From NCBI GenBank assembly GCA_963677225.1, contig OY781923.1, positions 1 to 64,000 on the forward strand: a DNA stretch of 64,000 nt, written 5' to 3'. Made by a program: the position numbers and the translations under genes. This document shows positions 32,049 to 40,256 of the stretch, in pieces. Source of the DNA: SABI01 sp028532915. GTDB taxonomy: Bacteria; Spirochaetota; Spirochaetia; Sphaerochaetales; Sphaerochaetaceae. Position 1 is the first letter of the stretch, and each line of letters starts with the position of its first letter. Below the pieces are notes generated by a model that was not told the origin of the DNA, searched no databases, and worked only from the letters and a program-made list of their open reading frames with translations.

Positions 32049-33763
32049 ACAGAGCCGAACATCTGAAAGATTTCAGAAACCACCTTATCACGATCACCTA
32101 TAACGGTGAAGATTTCAAAGTAAAACAGGGAACGACTGTTGAACAGTTTCTCCGCAGCACACTCAAGATCATAAAAGATGATGATCGCTATCAGGATAAT
32201 CCCATAGTCGCGATAAAACTCAACAATGATGTGATGAGTTTCGGTGATCCCATTGTAACCGACGGTACTGCAGATATGGTGAAAGCCTTCTCGAATATCG
32301 GGAAGAGAATGTACCGCCATACACTCTCCTTCCTTCTCAGTTACGCATCTCAGAAAGTGTTCCCGGACCGGAGACTGGTGATCGGGCATGCACTCGGAGA
32401 TGGTCTCTACTTCAACTATGACGGTCTGTATTCTCTTGAAGAAGATGAAGTGAACCAGCTCAGAGAGGCTCTAGAAACGATCGTAAAAAGCAGCCTTCCT
32501 ATACGGTTGTATATGGTCTCTTATCAGCAGGCTACCGATTATTTTGAAAAGATGGGATATACAGCGACTAAAAAACTTCTCAACTACCGGAACGACCCGT
32601 ACCTTCCCCTATATGCCTGCGAGGATTTTATCGATATTTCCTTTGAGCCTCTTCTACCATCATCTCATCTGTGTGAATTGTGGCAGCTGATGGGATACCA
32701 GGAACGGGGACTTCTTCTTCGCTATCCTCTGAGTTCCGATTTTACACGTCTTGCACCTTTCACCGACAATCCCCTCCTGTTCTCAATCTTCAGAGAATCT
32801 AAGATATGGGGAAATATCCTGAAAGTCGATTGTCTGGGCGCCATGAATGATATCTGCGGTTCTCCTCACATCCAGCAGTTCATCAGGATGAACGAAAATC
32901 TGCAGGGGAGAAAGATTGCCGCGATAGCAGACCAGATATCAGAGAAAGGGGCGGTCAAAGTGGTGTTTATTGCAGGGCCTTCTTCTTCAGGTAAAACGAC
33001 ATTCACAAGAAGATTATCACTTCAGCTGAGAATGCTCGGTTATAATCCCGTTCAGATATCGTTGGATAACTACTACCGCAGCAAGGATCAGGCTCCAAGA
33101 GACAAAGACGGAAAAGCTGATCTGGAAGCTCTTGAGGCTCTGGATCTCTCTCTATTCAGACAGAATATTGATGATCTGTACGCAGGCAGGGAGATTATCC
33201 CTCCCCGTTTCGAGTTCAACGGAAACGGGGTGAGACATTTCGACTCTCCCCCCGTCTCCCTTACAGGCGAAACAATTCTTCTAATTGAAGGGATTCACGG
33301 TCTGAATCCGAATCTGATACCGAAAATCAACAGCCGTACGACCTTCAAGATTTATATCTCGGCCCTGACTCAGCTCAATCTGGATGATCATAACAGGATA
33401 TCTACGACTGACAACCGGATCCTCCGGCGGATCGTCAGAGACCATAAAACCCGCGGAACCTCCGCCCGAATGACTCTCGAGATGTGGCCTTCTGTGGAAC
33501 GTGGGGAAAGAAAACATATCTTCCCCTATCAGAATGAAGCTGATGCAATGATCAATTCTGCATTGGAGTATGAACTTGCTGTGCTGAAACCATATGCCGA
33601 ACCGCTGCTGAAAACGGTGAAAAACGATTCGAATACGGCATATTCTACAGCACGGAGGCTGTTGGACTTTCTCGAGAATGTCTATCCCATACCGGCGACA
33701 TACGTTCCCTCAGAATCATTACTGAGGGAATTCATCGGAGGGAGCGAGTTCAATGTAACATAA
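32045..33763 (+). CDS. Nucleoside (uridine-type) kinase with TGS/ThrRS-like N-terminus
   Basis: 572 aa. An N-terminal TGS-like domain (about 15-75, ITITYNGEDFKVKQGTTVEQ) and a threonyl-tRNA-synthetase second-additional-domain-like region (with HALGDGLYFNYDG) precede a P-loop kinase domain from about 305: Walker A AGPSSSGKTTF, QISLDNYYRS, FEFNGNGVRHFDS, ILLIEGIHGLNP and RRIVRDHKTRG, as in uridine/phosphoribulokinases. This architecture is known in Thermotoga and spirochaetes. It would phosphorylate a nucleoside; what the ThrRS-like part does is unknown. AGGAGG precedes an ATG that overlaps the Fe-ADH-like stop by 4 bp. Convergent with nifU with no gap. Confidence 0.9.
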   Translation: MNRAEHLKDFRNHLITITYNGEDFKVKQGTTVEQFLRSTLKIIKDDDRYQDNPIVAIKLNNDVMSFGDPIVTDGTADMVKAFSNIGKRMYRHTLSFLLSYASQKVFPDRRLVIGHALGDGLYFNYDGLYSLEEDEVNQLREALETIVKSSLPIRLYMVSYQQATDYFEKMGYTATKKLLNYRNDPYLPLYACEDFIDISFEPLLPSSHLCELWQLMGYQERGLLLRYPLSSDFTRLAPFTDNPLLFSIFRESKIWGNILKVDCLGAMNDICGSPHIQQFIRMNENLQGRKIAAIADQISEKGAVKVVFIAGPSSSGKTTFTRRLSLQLRMLGYNPVQISLDNYYRSKDQAPRDKDGKADLEALEALDLSLFRQNIDDLYAGREIIPPRFEFNGNGVRHFDSPPVSLTGETILLIEGIHGLNPNLIPKINSRTTFKIYISALTQLNLDDHNRISTTDNRILRRIVRDHKTRGTSARMTLEMWPSVERGERKHIFPYQNEADAMINSALEYELAVLKPYAEPLLKTVKNDSNTAYSTARRLLDFLENVYPIPATYVPSESLLREFIGGSEFNVT

Positions 33764-34369
33764 CTACACGTTGTAGATATGTTTATATTCATCAAAAAGC
33801 TGCTGTACTTTGAATCTGCATTTTCCGCATACGGTTCCGAACTGGGTGATATCTCTCAATTCATCAAGCGTGGTTGCCTCTTTGTTCTTCACAAGATCCT
33901 CGATACGCTGATCGGTGATACCTTTGCACTCACAGATGATCTTGGCCACATTCTTTCTGAACGGATTTTCCCTGTTGTTTTTCTCCAGATAATCATCTAT
34001 CGCTGCACGCAGAGCTTTATCTCCGAGAACCGAGCAGTGGAACTTGTGCTGGGGAAGACCTCCCAGCTTTTCGGTGATCATGGCAGGAGTAAGGTTATAG
34101 GCTTCTTCAAGAGTCATGCCGATAGCGATTTCGGACATCATCGAAGTAGAGGCAATCGCACTCGCACATCCGTAGGTCTGCCACTTGAGAGTCTCTATTT
34201 TATCATCCTTGACGGTGATCCCGACTTTCATCTGGTCTCCGCATGCCATAGAACCCACAAGCCCCTCTCCCTCCGGCTGATATGTATCATCATCCCAGAT
34301 ATTCTTCGGGTGCATGAAATGTTCTTTTACTGTATCTGTATAAACCCAAGCTGAATTATTTGTACTCAT
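33764..34369 (-). CDS. nifU: Fe-S scaffold protein: IscU/NifU N domain plus BFD-like [2Fe-2S] domain
   Basis: 201 aa. The IscU-like scaffold (about 10-135) has its three Cys in ACGDQM, YGCASAIASTS and HCSVLGDKAL. The C-terminal BFD-like domain (about 140-195) has CECKGITD and FGTVCGKCR, four Cys for a stable 2Fe-2S cluster. The NifU C-terminal Nfu domain is absent. It assembles transient clusters from sulfur supplied by the cysteine desulfurase encoded immediately upstream (4-bp overlap). Confidence 0.9.
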   Translation of the reverse strand: MSTNNSAWVYTDTVKEHFMHPKNIWDDDTYQPEGEGLVGSMACGDQMKVGITVKDDKIETLKWQTYGCASAIASTSMMSEIAIGMTLEEAYNLTPAMITEKLGGLPQHKFHCSVLGDKALRAAIDDYLEKNNRENPFRKNVAKIICECKGITDQRIEDLVKNKEATTLDELRDITQFGTVCGKCRFKVQQLFDEYKHIYNV

Positions 34370-35520
34370 CGTGTCGATATCTCCCTAAGCCTCTTAATGA
34401 TAGGCGGTACTTTTGAAATTACATAATCGATATCATCCTGTGTGGTGTATCGACCAAGACTGAATCTGATGGAACCATGTGCGAGTTCTATATCAAGATC
34501 GGAGGCAAGCAGCACATATGACGGTTCAAGCGATCCTGTTGCACATGCGGAACCGGTAGAAACCGCGATTCCTTCGAAATCGAGCATGAGAAGGATCGAT
34601 TCTCCTTCCGCCTGGGGGAACGATATGTTCAGAGTCCCGGGAAGACATAATGAAGGATGCCCGTTGACCACCGCGTCAGGAATATTTTCAAGCAGTCCCT
34701 TTCGCAGTCTCTCTCTCAAATCCCATTCCTTCTCCCTCGATTCTGCCGGTTCGTTCATCACCAGGCGGGCTGCTTCACCCATACCGATAATGGCATTTGT
34801 ATTGTAGGTACCGGCCCGTTTACCGCCTTCCTGATGACCGCCTCTGACGAAGGTCTCAAATGGAACTCCTTTCTTTATATACAAAGCTCCGACACCTTTG
34901 GGACCATAGAACTTGTGCCCGGATATGCTCAGATAATCAACATCCCATTCTTGAACATCGATAGGAATCTTTCCTACAGCCTGAACGGCATCGGTATGCA
35001 TCAGAGCTCCATGGGAATGGGCGATCTTCGTCAGTTCTTTGACGGGCTGAATCGTTCCGGTCTCATTGTTGGCGCTCATCACTGAAACGAGAAGAACCTG
35101 ATCGTTCATCATCTTCTCAAGAGCTTCAACTTGAACGACACCGAAATGGTCGACACCGACATACCTGACATCATATCCGTTCTTCTCGAGGTCTTTGCAT
35201 GTTTCGATGATGGCAGGATGTTCTATCGTACTGACTATGATCGTCTTTCTCTGTGATCCTTCGTCGATCAGAGTTCTGGCAGTATGAAACACATTATTGT
35301 CAGACTCCGAACCGCCGCTGGTGAACATCACGGTATCACCCGGTGCGTTCAGCAGAGTTTCCACGTGACCGCGGGCCTTCTCTATCGCACTGGCGGCCTT
35401 TCTTCCGAAACCGTGCATGCTTGAGGCATTCCCGTACAGGTTCACATTCTCAGCCATCACCTTGATAACCTCCGGGGCAACAGGAGTGGTGGCGTTATTA
35501 TCTAAATAAACTTCTCTCAT
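34366..35520 (-). CDS. nifS: Cysteine desulfurase (NifS/IscS class)
   Basis: 384 aa PLP enzyme converting Cys to Ala plus enzyme-bound persulfide. Seen: YLDNNATTPVAPEV at the N-terminus, TSGGSESDNN, EHPAIIETC, the PLP lysine in SISGHKFYGPKG, and the mobile catalytic Cys loop VSTGSACATGSLEPS. It feeds sulfur to the coupled NifU-type scaffold and possibly to tRNA thiolation. The Shine-Dalgarno is weak (GAGAGAG), but the start codon position matches the family. Confidence 0.94.
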   Translation of the reverse strand: MREVYLDNNATTPVAPEVIKVMAENVNLYGNASSMHGFGRKAASAIEKARGHVETLLNAPGDTVMFTSGGSESDNNVFHTARTLIDEGSQRKTIIVSTIEHPAIIETCKDLEKNGYDVRYVGVDHFGVVQVEALEKMMNDQVLLVSVMSANNETGTIQPVKELTKIAHSHGALMHTDAVQAVGKIPIDVQEWDVDYLSISGHKFYGPKGVGALYIKKGVPFETFVRGGHQEGGKRAGTYNTNAIIGMGEAARLVMNEPAESREKEWDLRERLRKGLLENIPDAVVNGHPSLCLPGTLNISFPQAEGESILLMLDFEGIAVSTGSACATGSLEPSYVLLASDLDIELAHGSIRFSLGRYTTQDDIDYVISKVPPIIKRLREISTR

Positions 35521-35594
35521 TATTTCTCTCTCTTTCTAAAACATACGAGTCAATTGTCTCATGGTCAAGCGACCGGGACATATAGATATTGCTG

Positions 35595-35954
35595 CTAAAA
35601 TTGTATAGAAAGAGAGTCTTCATCACCTGAAGGAAGAGATGACCGGGCAAAATGAATTTTTCGCCTGGGAGCGAATCTGATATGTTTTTTACGGGCATCC
35701 TGAACGTACCCGCAAGTCTCCGGAAGGTATGACGCAAACATTGCGGTGAACCTGGTGACCCGGCGGCACCTCTGTTCGATCTCCAACCGCTGAAGATAGA
35801 TCTTACACTGGTGGGTTTTGGGATCGTAGTGCGGGCAGTATGAATCGAGGTCGTACACGACGCTGTCGCCTACTATCACTTTCTCATGACAGCACAGACC
35901 GCAGCGGTGACATTTATTCTCCCACGATTCTCTCGCCTTCGCAAACAGACGCAT
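35595..35954 (-). CDS. YkgJ-like CxxCxxCC protein
   Basis: 119 aa. N-terminal CHRCGLCCHEK is the YkgJ-family zinc/iron-chelating signature; further Cys occur in YCPHYDPKTHQCKIY, CRRV and ETCGY. The family probably coordinates an Fe-S cluster or zinc; its role is undefined. The ATG directly follows the surE stop (TAG-ATG) with GAGGG upstream, and it precedes nifS by 74 bp, so co-expression with Fe-S assembly genes is plausible. Confidence 0.8.
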   Translation of the reverse strand: MRLFAKARESWENKCHRCGLCCHEKVIVGDSVVYDLDSYCPHYDPKTHQCKIYLQRLEIEQRCRRVTRFTAMFASYLPETCGYVQDARKKHIRFAPRRKIHFARSSLPSGDEDSLSIQF

Positions 35955-36794
35955 CTACCTACCCTCACCGAGAATCTTTTCAAGAGCCGCACAGCTCTCT
36001 TCATCGACCACCGGATTCACCTTGATCGGAGAGACACTGATAAATCCTTCTTCAAGCAGAGCGAAGTCGGCTTCTCCCATCTTCTCTCTCAGTTCGGGAA
36101 AGACCTCTGTATTGAGGGAGAGGGAGACTTCTCCTCCCACCTTGACCTCATCAAAAGGAGCATCACTGTAGGCGAGACCTATCTGCGTGTGTGCGGCATC
36201 AAAGTTTGTGTTCTGCTGGGAAGCATTCTTCTCGACGACATCCAGATACTGCAGCTGGCCGATCTTTCCTACTCTCCACTTTCCGTTCGGACGGGGAGGT
36301 ACGTTGATATTCACAAGGACATCAGTCGAACAGATCGGCAACAGAGCTTCCATATTGTCTCTGATAAATTCAGCTCCCGTATAAAAAGGTCCCAGATCGT
36401 CTTCACCGGCCGAACGTGCAGAGACAGCTATCGAGGGATAACCTCTCAGAGCCCCTTCACTGGCGGCGCCTACGGTCCCTGAATAGAGAATATCGGTAGA
36501 TGCGTTATAACCATGATTGATTCCGCTGATGACTACATCGGGATGAACCGGGATCGAATTCCCTCCGAGACCGTACAGGATACAGTCGGCGGGAGACCCG
36601 CTGCAATGGTAATGACGGTCCCCGTAGCGATGGATCCGGACCTTTCCCTTGAGCGTCATGGCATGAGATTGCGCACTGCGCTGATCACTGGGTGCACATA
36701 CCCATACATCATGACCGGCTTTATGCAGCACTTCTTCCAATATCTTTATTCCCCGGGCCTGATACCCGTCATCATTCGTCAGTAATATTATCAT
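35955..36794 (-). CDS. surE: 5'/3'-nucleotidase SurE
   Basis: 279 aa. Metal and phosphate motifs are complete: LLTNDDGYQARGI, DQRSAQSHAMTLK, YHCSGSPADCILYG and VVISGINHGYNASTDILYSGTVGAASEGAL. SurE dephosphorylates nucleoside monophosphates in the cytoplasm and is linked to stress survival. The start codon shares a base with the stop of the GHMP-kinase-like gene (TAATG), so the two are translationally coupled. Confidence 0.94.
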   Translation of the reverse strand: MIILLTNDDGYQARGIKILEEVLHKAGHDVWVCAPSDQRSAQSHAMTLKGKVRIHRYGDRHYHCSGSPADCILYGLGGNSIPVHPDVVISGINHGYNASTDILYSGTVGAASEGALRGYPSIAVSARSAGEDDLGPFYTGAEFIRDNMEALLPICSTDVLVNINVPPRPNGKWRVGKIGQLQYLDVVEKNASQQNTNFDAAHTQIGLAYSDAPFDEVKVGGEVSLSLNTEVFPELREKMGEADFALLEEGFISVSPIKVNPVVDEESCAALEKILGEGR

Positions 36795-37948
36795 TATATA
36801 TTCAAATCAATTTTCAGCTCACCGGAAGGAAAAAACTCTTTCAGAAGAGGTTTGAAGCCGAAAATATGTTCGTACTCCTCCATACGGTCAGCATAGATGG
36901 AAATGGCTTCTTTATCAATAAGTACGATGATCGATCCGCTTGAACCTCCGCCGATCATGGCAGAACCGTAACTTCTTGAAGTCTCACCCGAGCGTTTGGT
37001 CAGCCAGTCAATCTCCGGACAGCTTATCTCGAAGACATCCCGCAATCCCACCTGAACTCTCGACAGCAACCTACCATACATTACCATCTCATTTTGTTCA
37101 AGAAGAGCTGCAGCCTCCTTCGTTGCCCTGGATTCGGCAAGCACATAACTGATCAGACGTTTATCATCCTCACTGAGGTGGGGACGAGCCTCCTTGATCT
37201 CCTCTTCTTTCAAGTCCCGAAGAATTCTGGAAGGGAACAGCGAAGAGAGTTTCTGGAAAGCCGATGCGCATTCCTGTCTACGGTTCCGAATCTCTTCTTT
37301 GAATGCCTGAGCGGAGATATTACTTTCAATGACAAGAGATACAAACCTGTTATCGGTTCTGAAAGGAATATATTCATGATTCATCTGAAGCACATCGAAA
37401 AACAGATACGAATCAGCTTTCACGAAAAGCATTGCCAGAAACCTGGTAAGTCGACTCGGCTCTCCCACGAACTGAGAGAGAGAGGAATAGGCGACATGTG
37501 CACAATCCTCCACCGAAAGCTCCAGATGATTCAATTCGTTGCACCCCAGAGCCACCCCCAGAGCCATAGCGCTGCGAAGCGTTTCGGTCTCTTCTGAAAG
37601 CAGTGTTCCGCTGAAAGTGATGTTGCAGCCTGCGGGATGATACCCGCGGGTATTGAATATCGCAAACACACCTTTGAGATAATTCGCCCACCGGTCTTCC
37701 CGACGATACTTGATATTCAGCAGATTTATTCTTTTGCGTTCACCCAGCGGTGCGAGAAACATACGGACACTCTGATCCTTTCTCGGAGACAACACTACAT
37801 TCAAAGAATTCCCCGACCCGGCATATAGAGTATAACCGGAACAATAATCGGCATATTCACCCAGTATCGAATAGACACCGGGAACTGAGATGCGAACAGA
37901 AGGATTATCACCGAACTCTTTGAAATGTAAATTGTTAATCTGATTCAT
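36794..37948 (-). CDS. Galactokinase-like GHMP-fold protein with eroded active site
   Basis: 384 aa. The galactokinase order is visible: VPGVYSILGEYADYCSGYTLY replaces the family's PGRVNLIGEHTDYNGG, FVGEPSRLTRFLAMLF replaces the 'FVG--CG-MDQ' motif, and MIGGGSSGSIIVLID the final glycine motif. The phosphate-binding GLSSSA loop is unrecognisable (SGTLLSEETETLRSAMA) and the catalytic Asp of MDQ is replaced. True sugar phosphorylation is doubtful; a regulatory or binding role (as with yeast Gal3) is possible (inference). The ATG at 37948 has AAGGA upstream; a longer frame to 37984 reads through the palindrome. Confidence 0.75.
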   Translation of the reverse strand: MNQINNLHFKEFGDNPSVRISVPGVYSILGEYADYCSGYTLYAGSGNSLNVVLSPRKDQSVRMFLAPLGERKRINLLNIKYRREDRWANYLKGVFAIFNTRGYHPAGCNITFSGTLLSEETETLRSAMALGVALGCNELNHLELSVEDCAHVAYSSLSQFVGEPSRLTRFLAMLFVKADSYLFFDVLQMNHEYIPFRTDNRFVSLVIESNISAQAFKEEIRNRRQECASAFQKLSSLFPSRILRDLKEEEIKEARPHLSEDDKRLISYVLAESRATKEAAALLEQNEMVMYGRLLSRVQVGLRDVFEISCPEIDWLTKRSGETSRSYGSAMIGGGSSGSIIVLIDKEAISIYADRMEEYEHIFGFKPLLKEFFPSGELKIDLNI

Positions 37949-37959
37949 AGTTTCCTTTA

Positions 37960-37978
37960 ATTCACATTTTATGTGAAT
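37960..37978. promoter_or_regulatory. Inverted repeat just upstream of the GHMP-like gene
   Basis: ATTCACAT and ATGTGAAT form a perfect 8-bp inverted repeat with a TTT spacer, ending 11 bp before the start codon. Position and symmetry suggest an operator for a dimeric regulator; no candidate is nearby. Confidence 0.45.
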
Positions 37979-37995
37979 GCACACTTCTTTGCAAT

Positions 37996-38028
37996 AAAAA
38001 AAACCGCCTCAATTCAGAAGCGGTTTTT
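37996..38028 (-). terminator. Intrinsic terminator after rpmE
   Basis: On the minus strand, AAAACCGC pairs with GCGGTTTT around a 12-nt loop and runs into a continuous T tract. The A run on the other side makes it usable in both directions. It separates rpmE from the GHMP-like gene. Confidence 0.9.
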
Positions 38029-38049
38029 CCATCATGATAATCAGATTTT

Positions 38050-38256
38050 CTATTTATCAGTGATACCATATTTTTTCTTGAATCTTTCAACTCTTCCGGT
38101 AGTATCAACCAGTTTCTGTGTTCCGGTGAAGAACGGGTGACAAGCACTGCAGATTTCGATGTCGAGATTCTTTGTGGTTGATTTTGTCTCAAAAGTATTT
38201 CCGCATGCACATGTTACTTTTGTCAATTCATACTTGGGATGGATTCCCTTTTTCAT
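38050..38256 (-). CDS. rpmE: 50S ribosomal protein L31
   Basis: 68 aa, zinc-containing (C+) form: CACGNTFET and ICSACHPFFTG supply the Cys set, and KKGIHPKY is the usual N-terminus. GGAGG precedes the ATG. It is a large-subunit bridge protein at the ribosome periphery. The C+ form is the one usually replaced under zinc limitation; no zinc-free paralogue is in this window. It follows rho, with a leader hairpin between them. Confidence 0.96.
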   Translation of the reverse strand: MKKGIHPKYELTKVTCACGNTFETKSTTKNLDIEICSACHPFFTGTQKLVDTTGRVERFKKKYGITDK

Positions 38257-38281
38257 ATTATGCCTCCATATCTATACTGGT

Positions 38282-38314
38282 ATCTACTGCTACGGGCAGA
38301 CCTTGACAGTAGAT
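38282..38314 (-). promoter_or_regulatory. Leader stem-loop upstream of rpmE
   Basis: ATCTACTG and CAGTAGAT form a perfect 8-bp stem with a 17-nt loop in the rho-rpmE gap, about 25 bp before the L31 start. It may be a ribosomal-protein autoregulatory leader or a rho 3'-end element; nothing further can be said. Confidence 0.4.
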
Positions 38315-38340
38315 CGTTTTCAATTTCAGGACAGGCTCAG

Positions 38341-40134
38341 TTAAAAACCTGTGTTCATAGAGCGTAAAAACGCTTCATTATTCTTTGTTTTCTTCATTTT
38401 GTCAATGAGGAATTCGGTCATCTCAATATCTTCCATAGGATTAATCGCATTCCGGAGAGCCCAGATCTTTGCACTCTCTTCCTGCTTGAGAAGGAGATCC
38501 TCTCGTCTCGTCCCTGATTTTTTGATATTCAGGGCGGGATAAAGTCTACGTTCAGCCATCCGCCGGTCAAGGACGATCTCATTGTTACCTGTCCCCTTGA
38601 ACTCTTCGAAGATAACTTCATCCATTCTCGAACCGGTCTCGATCAGCGCCGAAGCAATGATCGTAAGAGAGCCGCCGTGTTCGATATTTCTTGCCGCACC
38701 CAGAAAACGTTTAGGTTTATGAAGGGCATTCGAATCAACACCACCGCTGAGAATCTTTCCCGAAGCGGGAACAGTCTGGTTGTATGCACGGGCAAGACGG
38801 GTGATATTGTCAAGAAGTATAACTACATCCCTTTTGTGTTCGACCAGTCTCTTGGCCTTCTCGATCACCATCTCGGCAACAGAAACATGTCTTGTAGCCT
38901 GTTCGTCAAAGGTACTGGCTATAACTTCACCCTTGACTGTCCGCCTCATGTCTGTGACCTCTTCAGGACGTTCATCGATGAGGAGTACCATCAGATAGAC
39001 TTCAGGATGATTCTCCGTGATCGAATTGGCGATCTTCTGCATCAGGATCGTCTTACCTGCTCTGGGGGGAGCAACGATAAGAGAACGCTGCCCCTTTCCG
39101 ATCGGGCTGAACAGATTGATGATTCTCGTCGAGATATCACCGTCAGCCACCTCCAGATTCAATCTCTGATCAGGATAGAGAGGAACGAGCGAGTCAAAAC
39201 TTGCTCGAGCACGTGAAGCTTCGGGCGGATCATAGTTGATCGTCTCAACTTTGATCATCGCGAAATAGCGTTCGGCATCCTTGGGAGGTCTGATCTGACA
39301 CCGCACAGTATCTCCCGTCTTCAGAGACAGGACTTTTATCTGCGAGATCGATATATAGACATCTTCAGAACCGCTCAGATAGTTGTTCTGAGGGGACCTG
39401 AGAAAACCGTACCCGTCCGGGAGGATCTCCAGTGCTCCGTACGCCAGGATCACACCACCCATCTTCGTGTGAGATTTAAGAATCTCCACGATCAGTTCCT
39501 GCCTTTTAAGATCAAGGATCTGCTCATGGGTGATTCCGAATTCCAATGCTCTTTTCCTCAATGCCGGAAGAGTCAACATTGTCAGATCATTTACGACCAG
39601 TGAAGGCACTGAGGGATCTTCAATATAGGTTTCTACACTCATATTCTCGTTATTCCCGTTTCCCCGTTTGTTCGACCTGTTCTGATAATTGTTTTTCTGG
39701 TAATTATTTTTCTGTCTATTACTCTTATTCTGGGATCTGCTTCTGTTGTGATTCTGATTAGATTGTCCGCTGTTGCTGCTTTGAGTATTCTGAGGCTGCT
39801 GTACAGGCTCTTTGGGATTTTCTGATTTCACCACTTCCGTCTTCTGTGCCGGTTCAGTTTTCTCCTCTTTCGTTATTTCTTCAGCGACCTTCTTTTCGCT
39901 ACGAGGAGGTCTGCCGCGACGCTTCGGAGCCGGAGTCTTCTCACTCGCCGCTGCGTCAGTCTTTGTTTCGTCTTTATTCTCTTCTTTTTTCACACGCTTT
40001 TTACGGGTTGAAGTCACTTCGACGGTTTTTTTAACCATCACTTTCTTTTCGGTTTTGACAGGCTCCGAAGAATTATTCTCCTGCATTACGCTGCCGTCAA
40101 ACAATTCTGGCCCATTTTCATACTCTGATGTCAT
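38341..40134 (-). CDS. rho: Transcription termination factor Rho with large N-terminal insertion
   Basis: 597 aa against about 420 in E. coli. The helicase core is complete: Rho N-terminal fold (LPALRKRALEFGITHEQILD), cold-shock RNA-binding domain (EILPDGYGFLRSP), Walker A VAPPRAGKTIL, Walker B VVILLDNITRLARAYN, and the Q/R loops. In front lie about 170 residues: first acidic/lysine-rich with RRGRPPRSEKK, then a stretch (about 110-165) made mostly of Asn, Gln, Ser, Arg and Lys. Such insertions alter RNA binding or cause phase separation in other bacteria. GGAG at 8 nt supports the ATG. Confidence 0.95.
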   Translation of the reverse strand: MTSEYENGPELFDGSVMQENNSSEPVKTEKKVMVKKTVEVTSTRKKRVKKEENKDETKTDAAASEKTPAPKRRGRPPRSEKKVAEEITKEEKTEPAQKTEVVKSENPKEPVQQPQNTQSSNSGQSNQNHNRSRSQNKSNRQKNNYQKNNYQNRSNKRGNGNNENMSVETYIEDPSVPSLVVNDLTMLTLPALRKRALEFGITHEQILDLKRQELIVEILKSHTKMGGVILAYGALEILPDGYGFLRSPQNNYLSGSEDVYISISQIKVLSLKTGDTVRCQIRPPKDAERYFAMIKVETINYDPPEASRARASFDSLVPLYPDQRLNLEVADGDISTRIINLFSPIGKGQRSLIVAPPRAGKTILMQKIANSITENHPEVYLMVLLIDERPEEVTDMRRTVKGEVIASTFDEQATRHVSVAEMVIEKAKRLVEHKRDVVILLDNITRLARAYNQTVPASGKILSGGVDSNALHKPKRFLGAARNIEHGGSLTIIASALIETGSRMDEVIFEEFKGTGNNEIVLDRRMAERRLYPALNIKKSGTRREDLLLKQEESAKIWALRNAINPMEDIEMTEFLIDKMKKTKNNEAFLRSMNTGF

Positions 40135-40256
40135 TGATATTCTCCAAAAGAATCACTATTACGTAGGGATACATCTGCTATTATTTATATCTACTGTTGG
40201 TTATTTTACAGGAATATGTTCTTTTCTTTCCAGATAAGAGATCCCTATAGGATATG

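Noticed and set aside
33779..34354. 191-codon plus-strand frame opposite nifU
   Set aside because: Antisense shadow of nifU, whose Cys motifs and coupled start make the minus-strand reading certain.
35886..36482. 198-codon plus-strand frame opposite surE
   Set aside because: Shadow of surE and the YkgJ-like gene; both have clear motifs on the minus strand.
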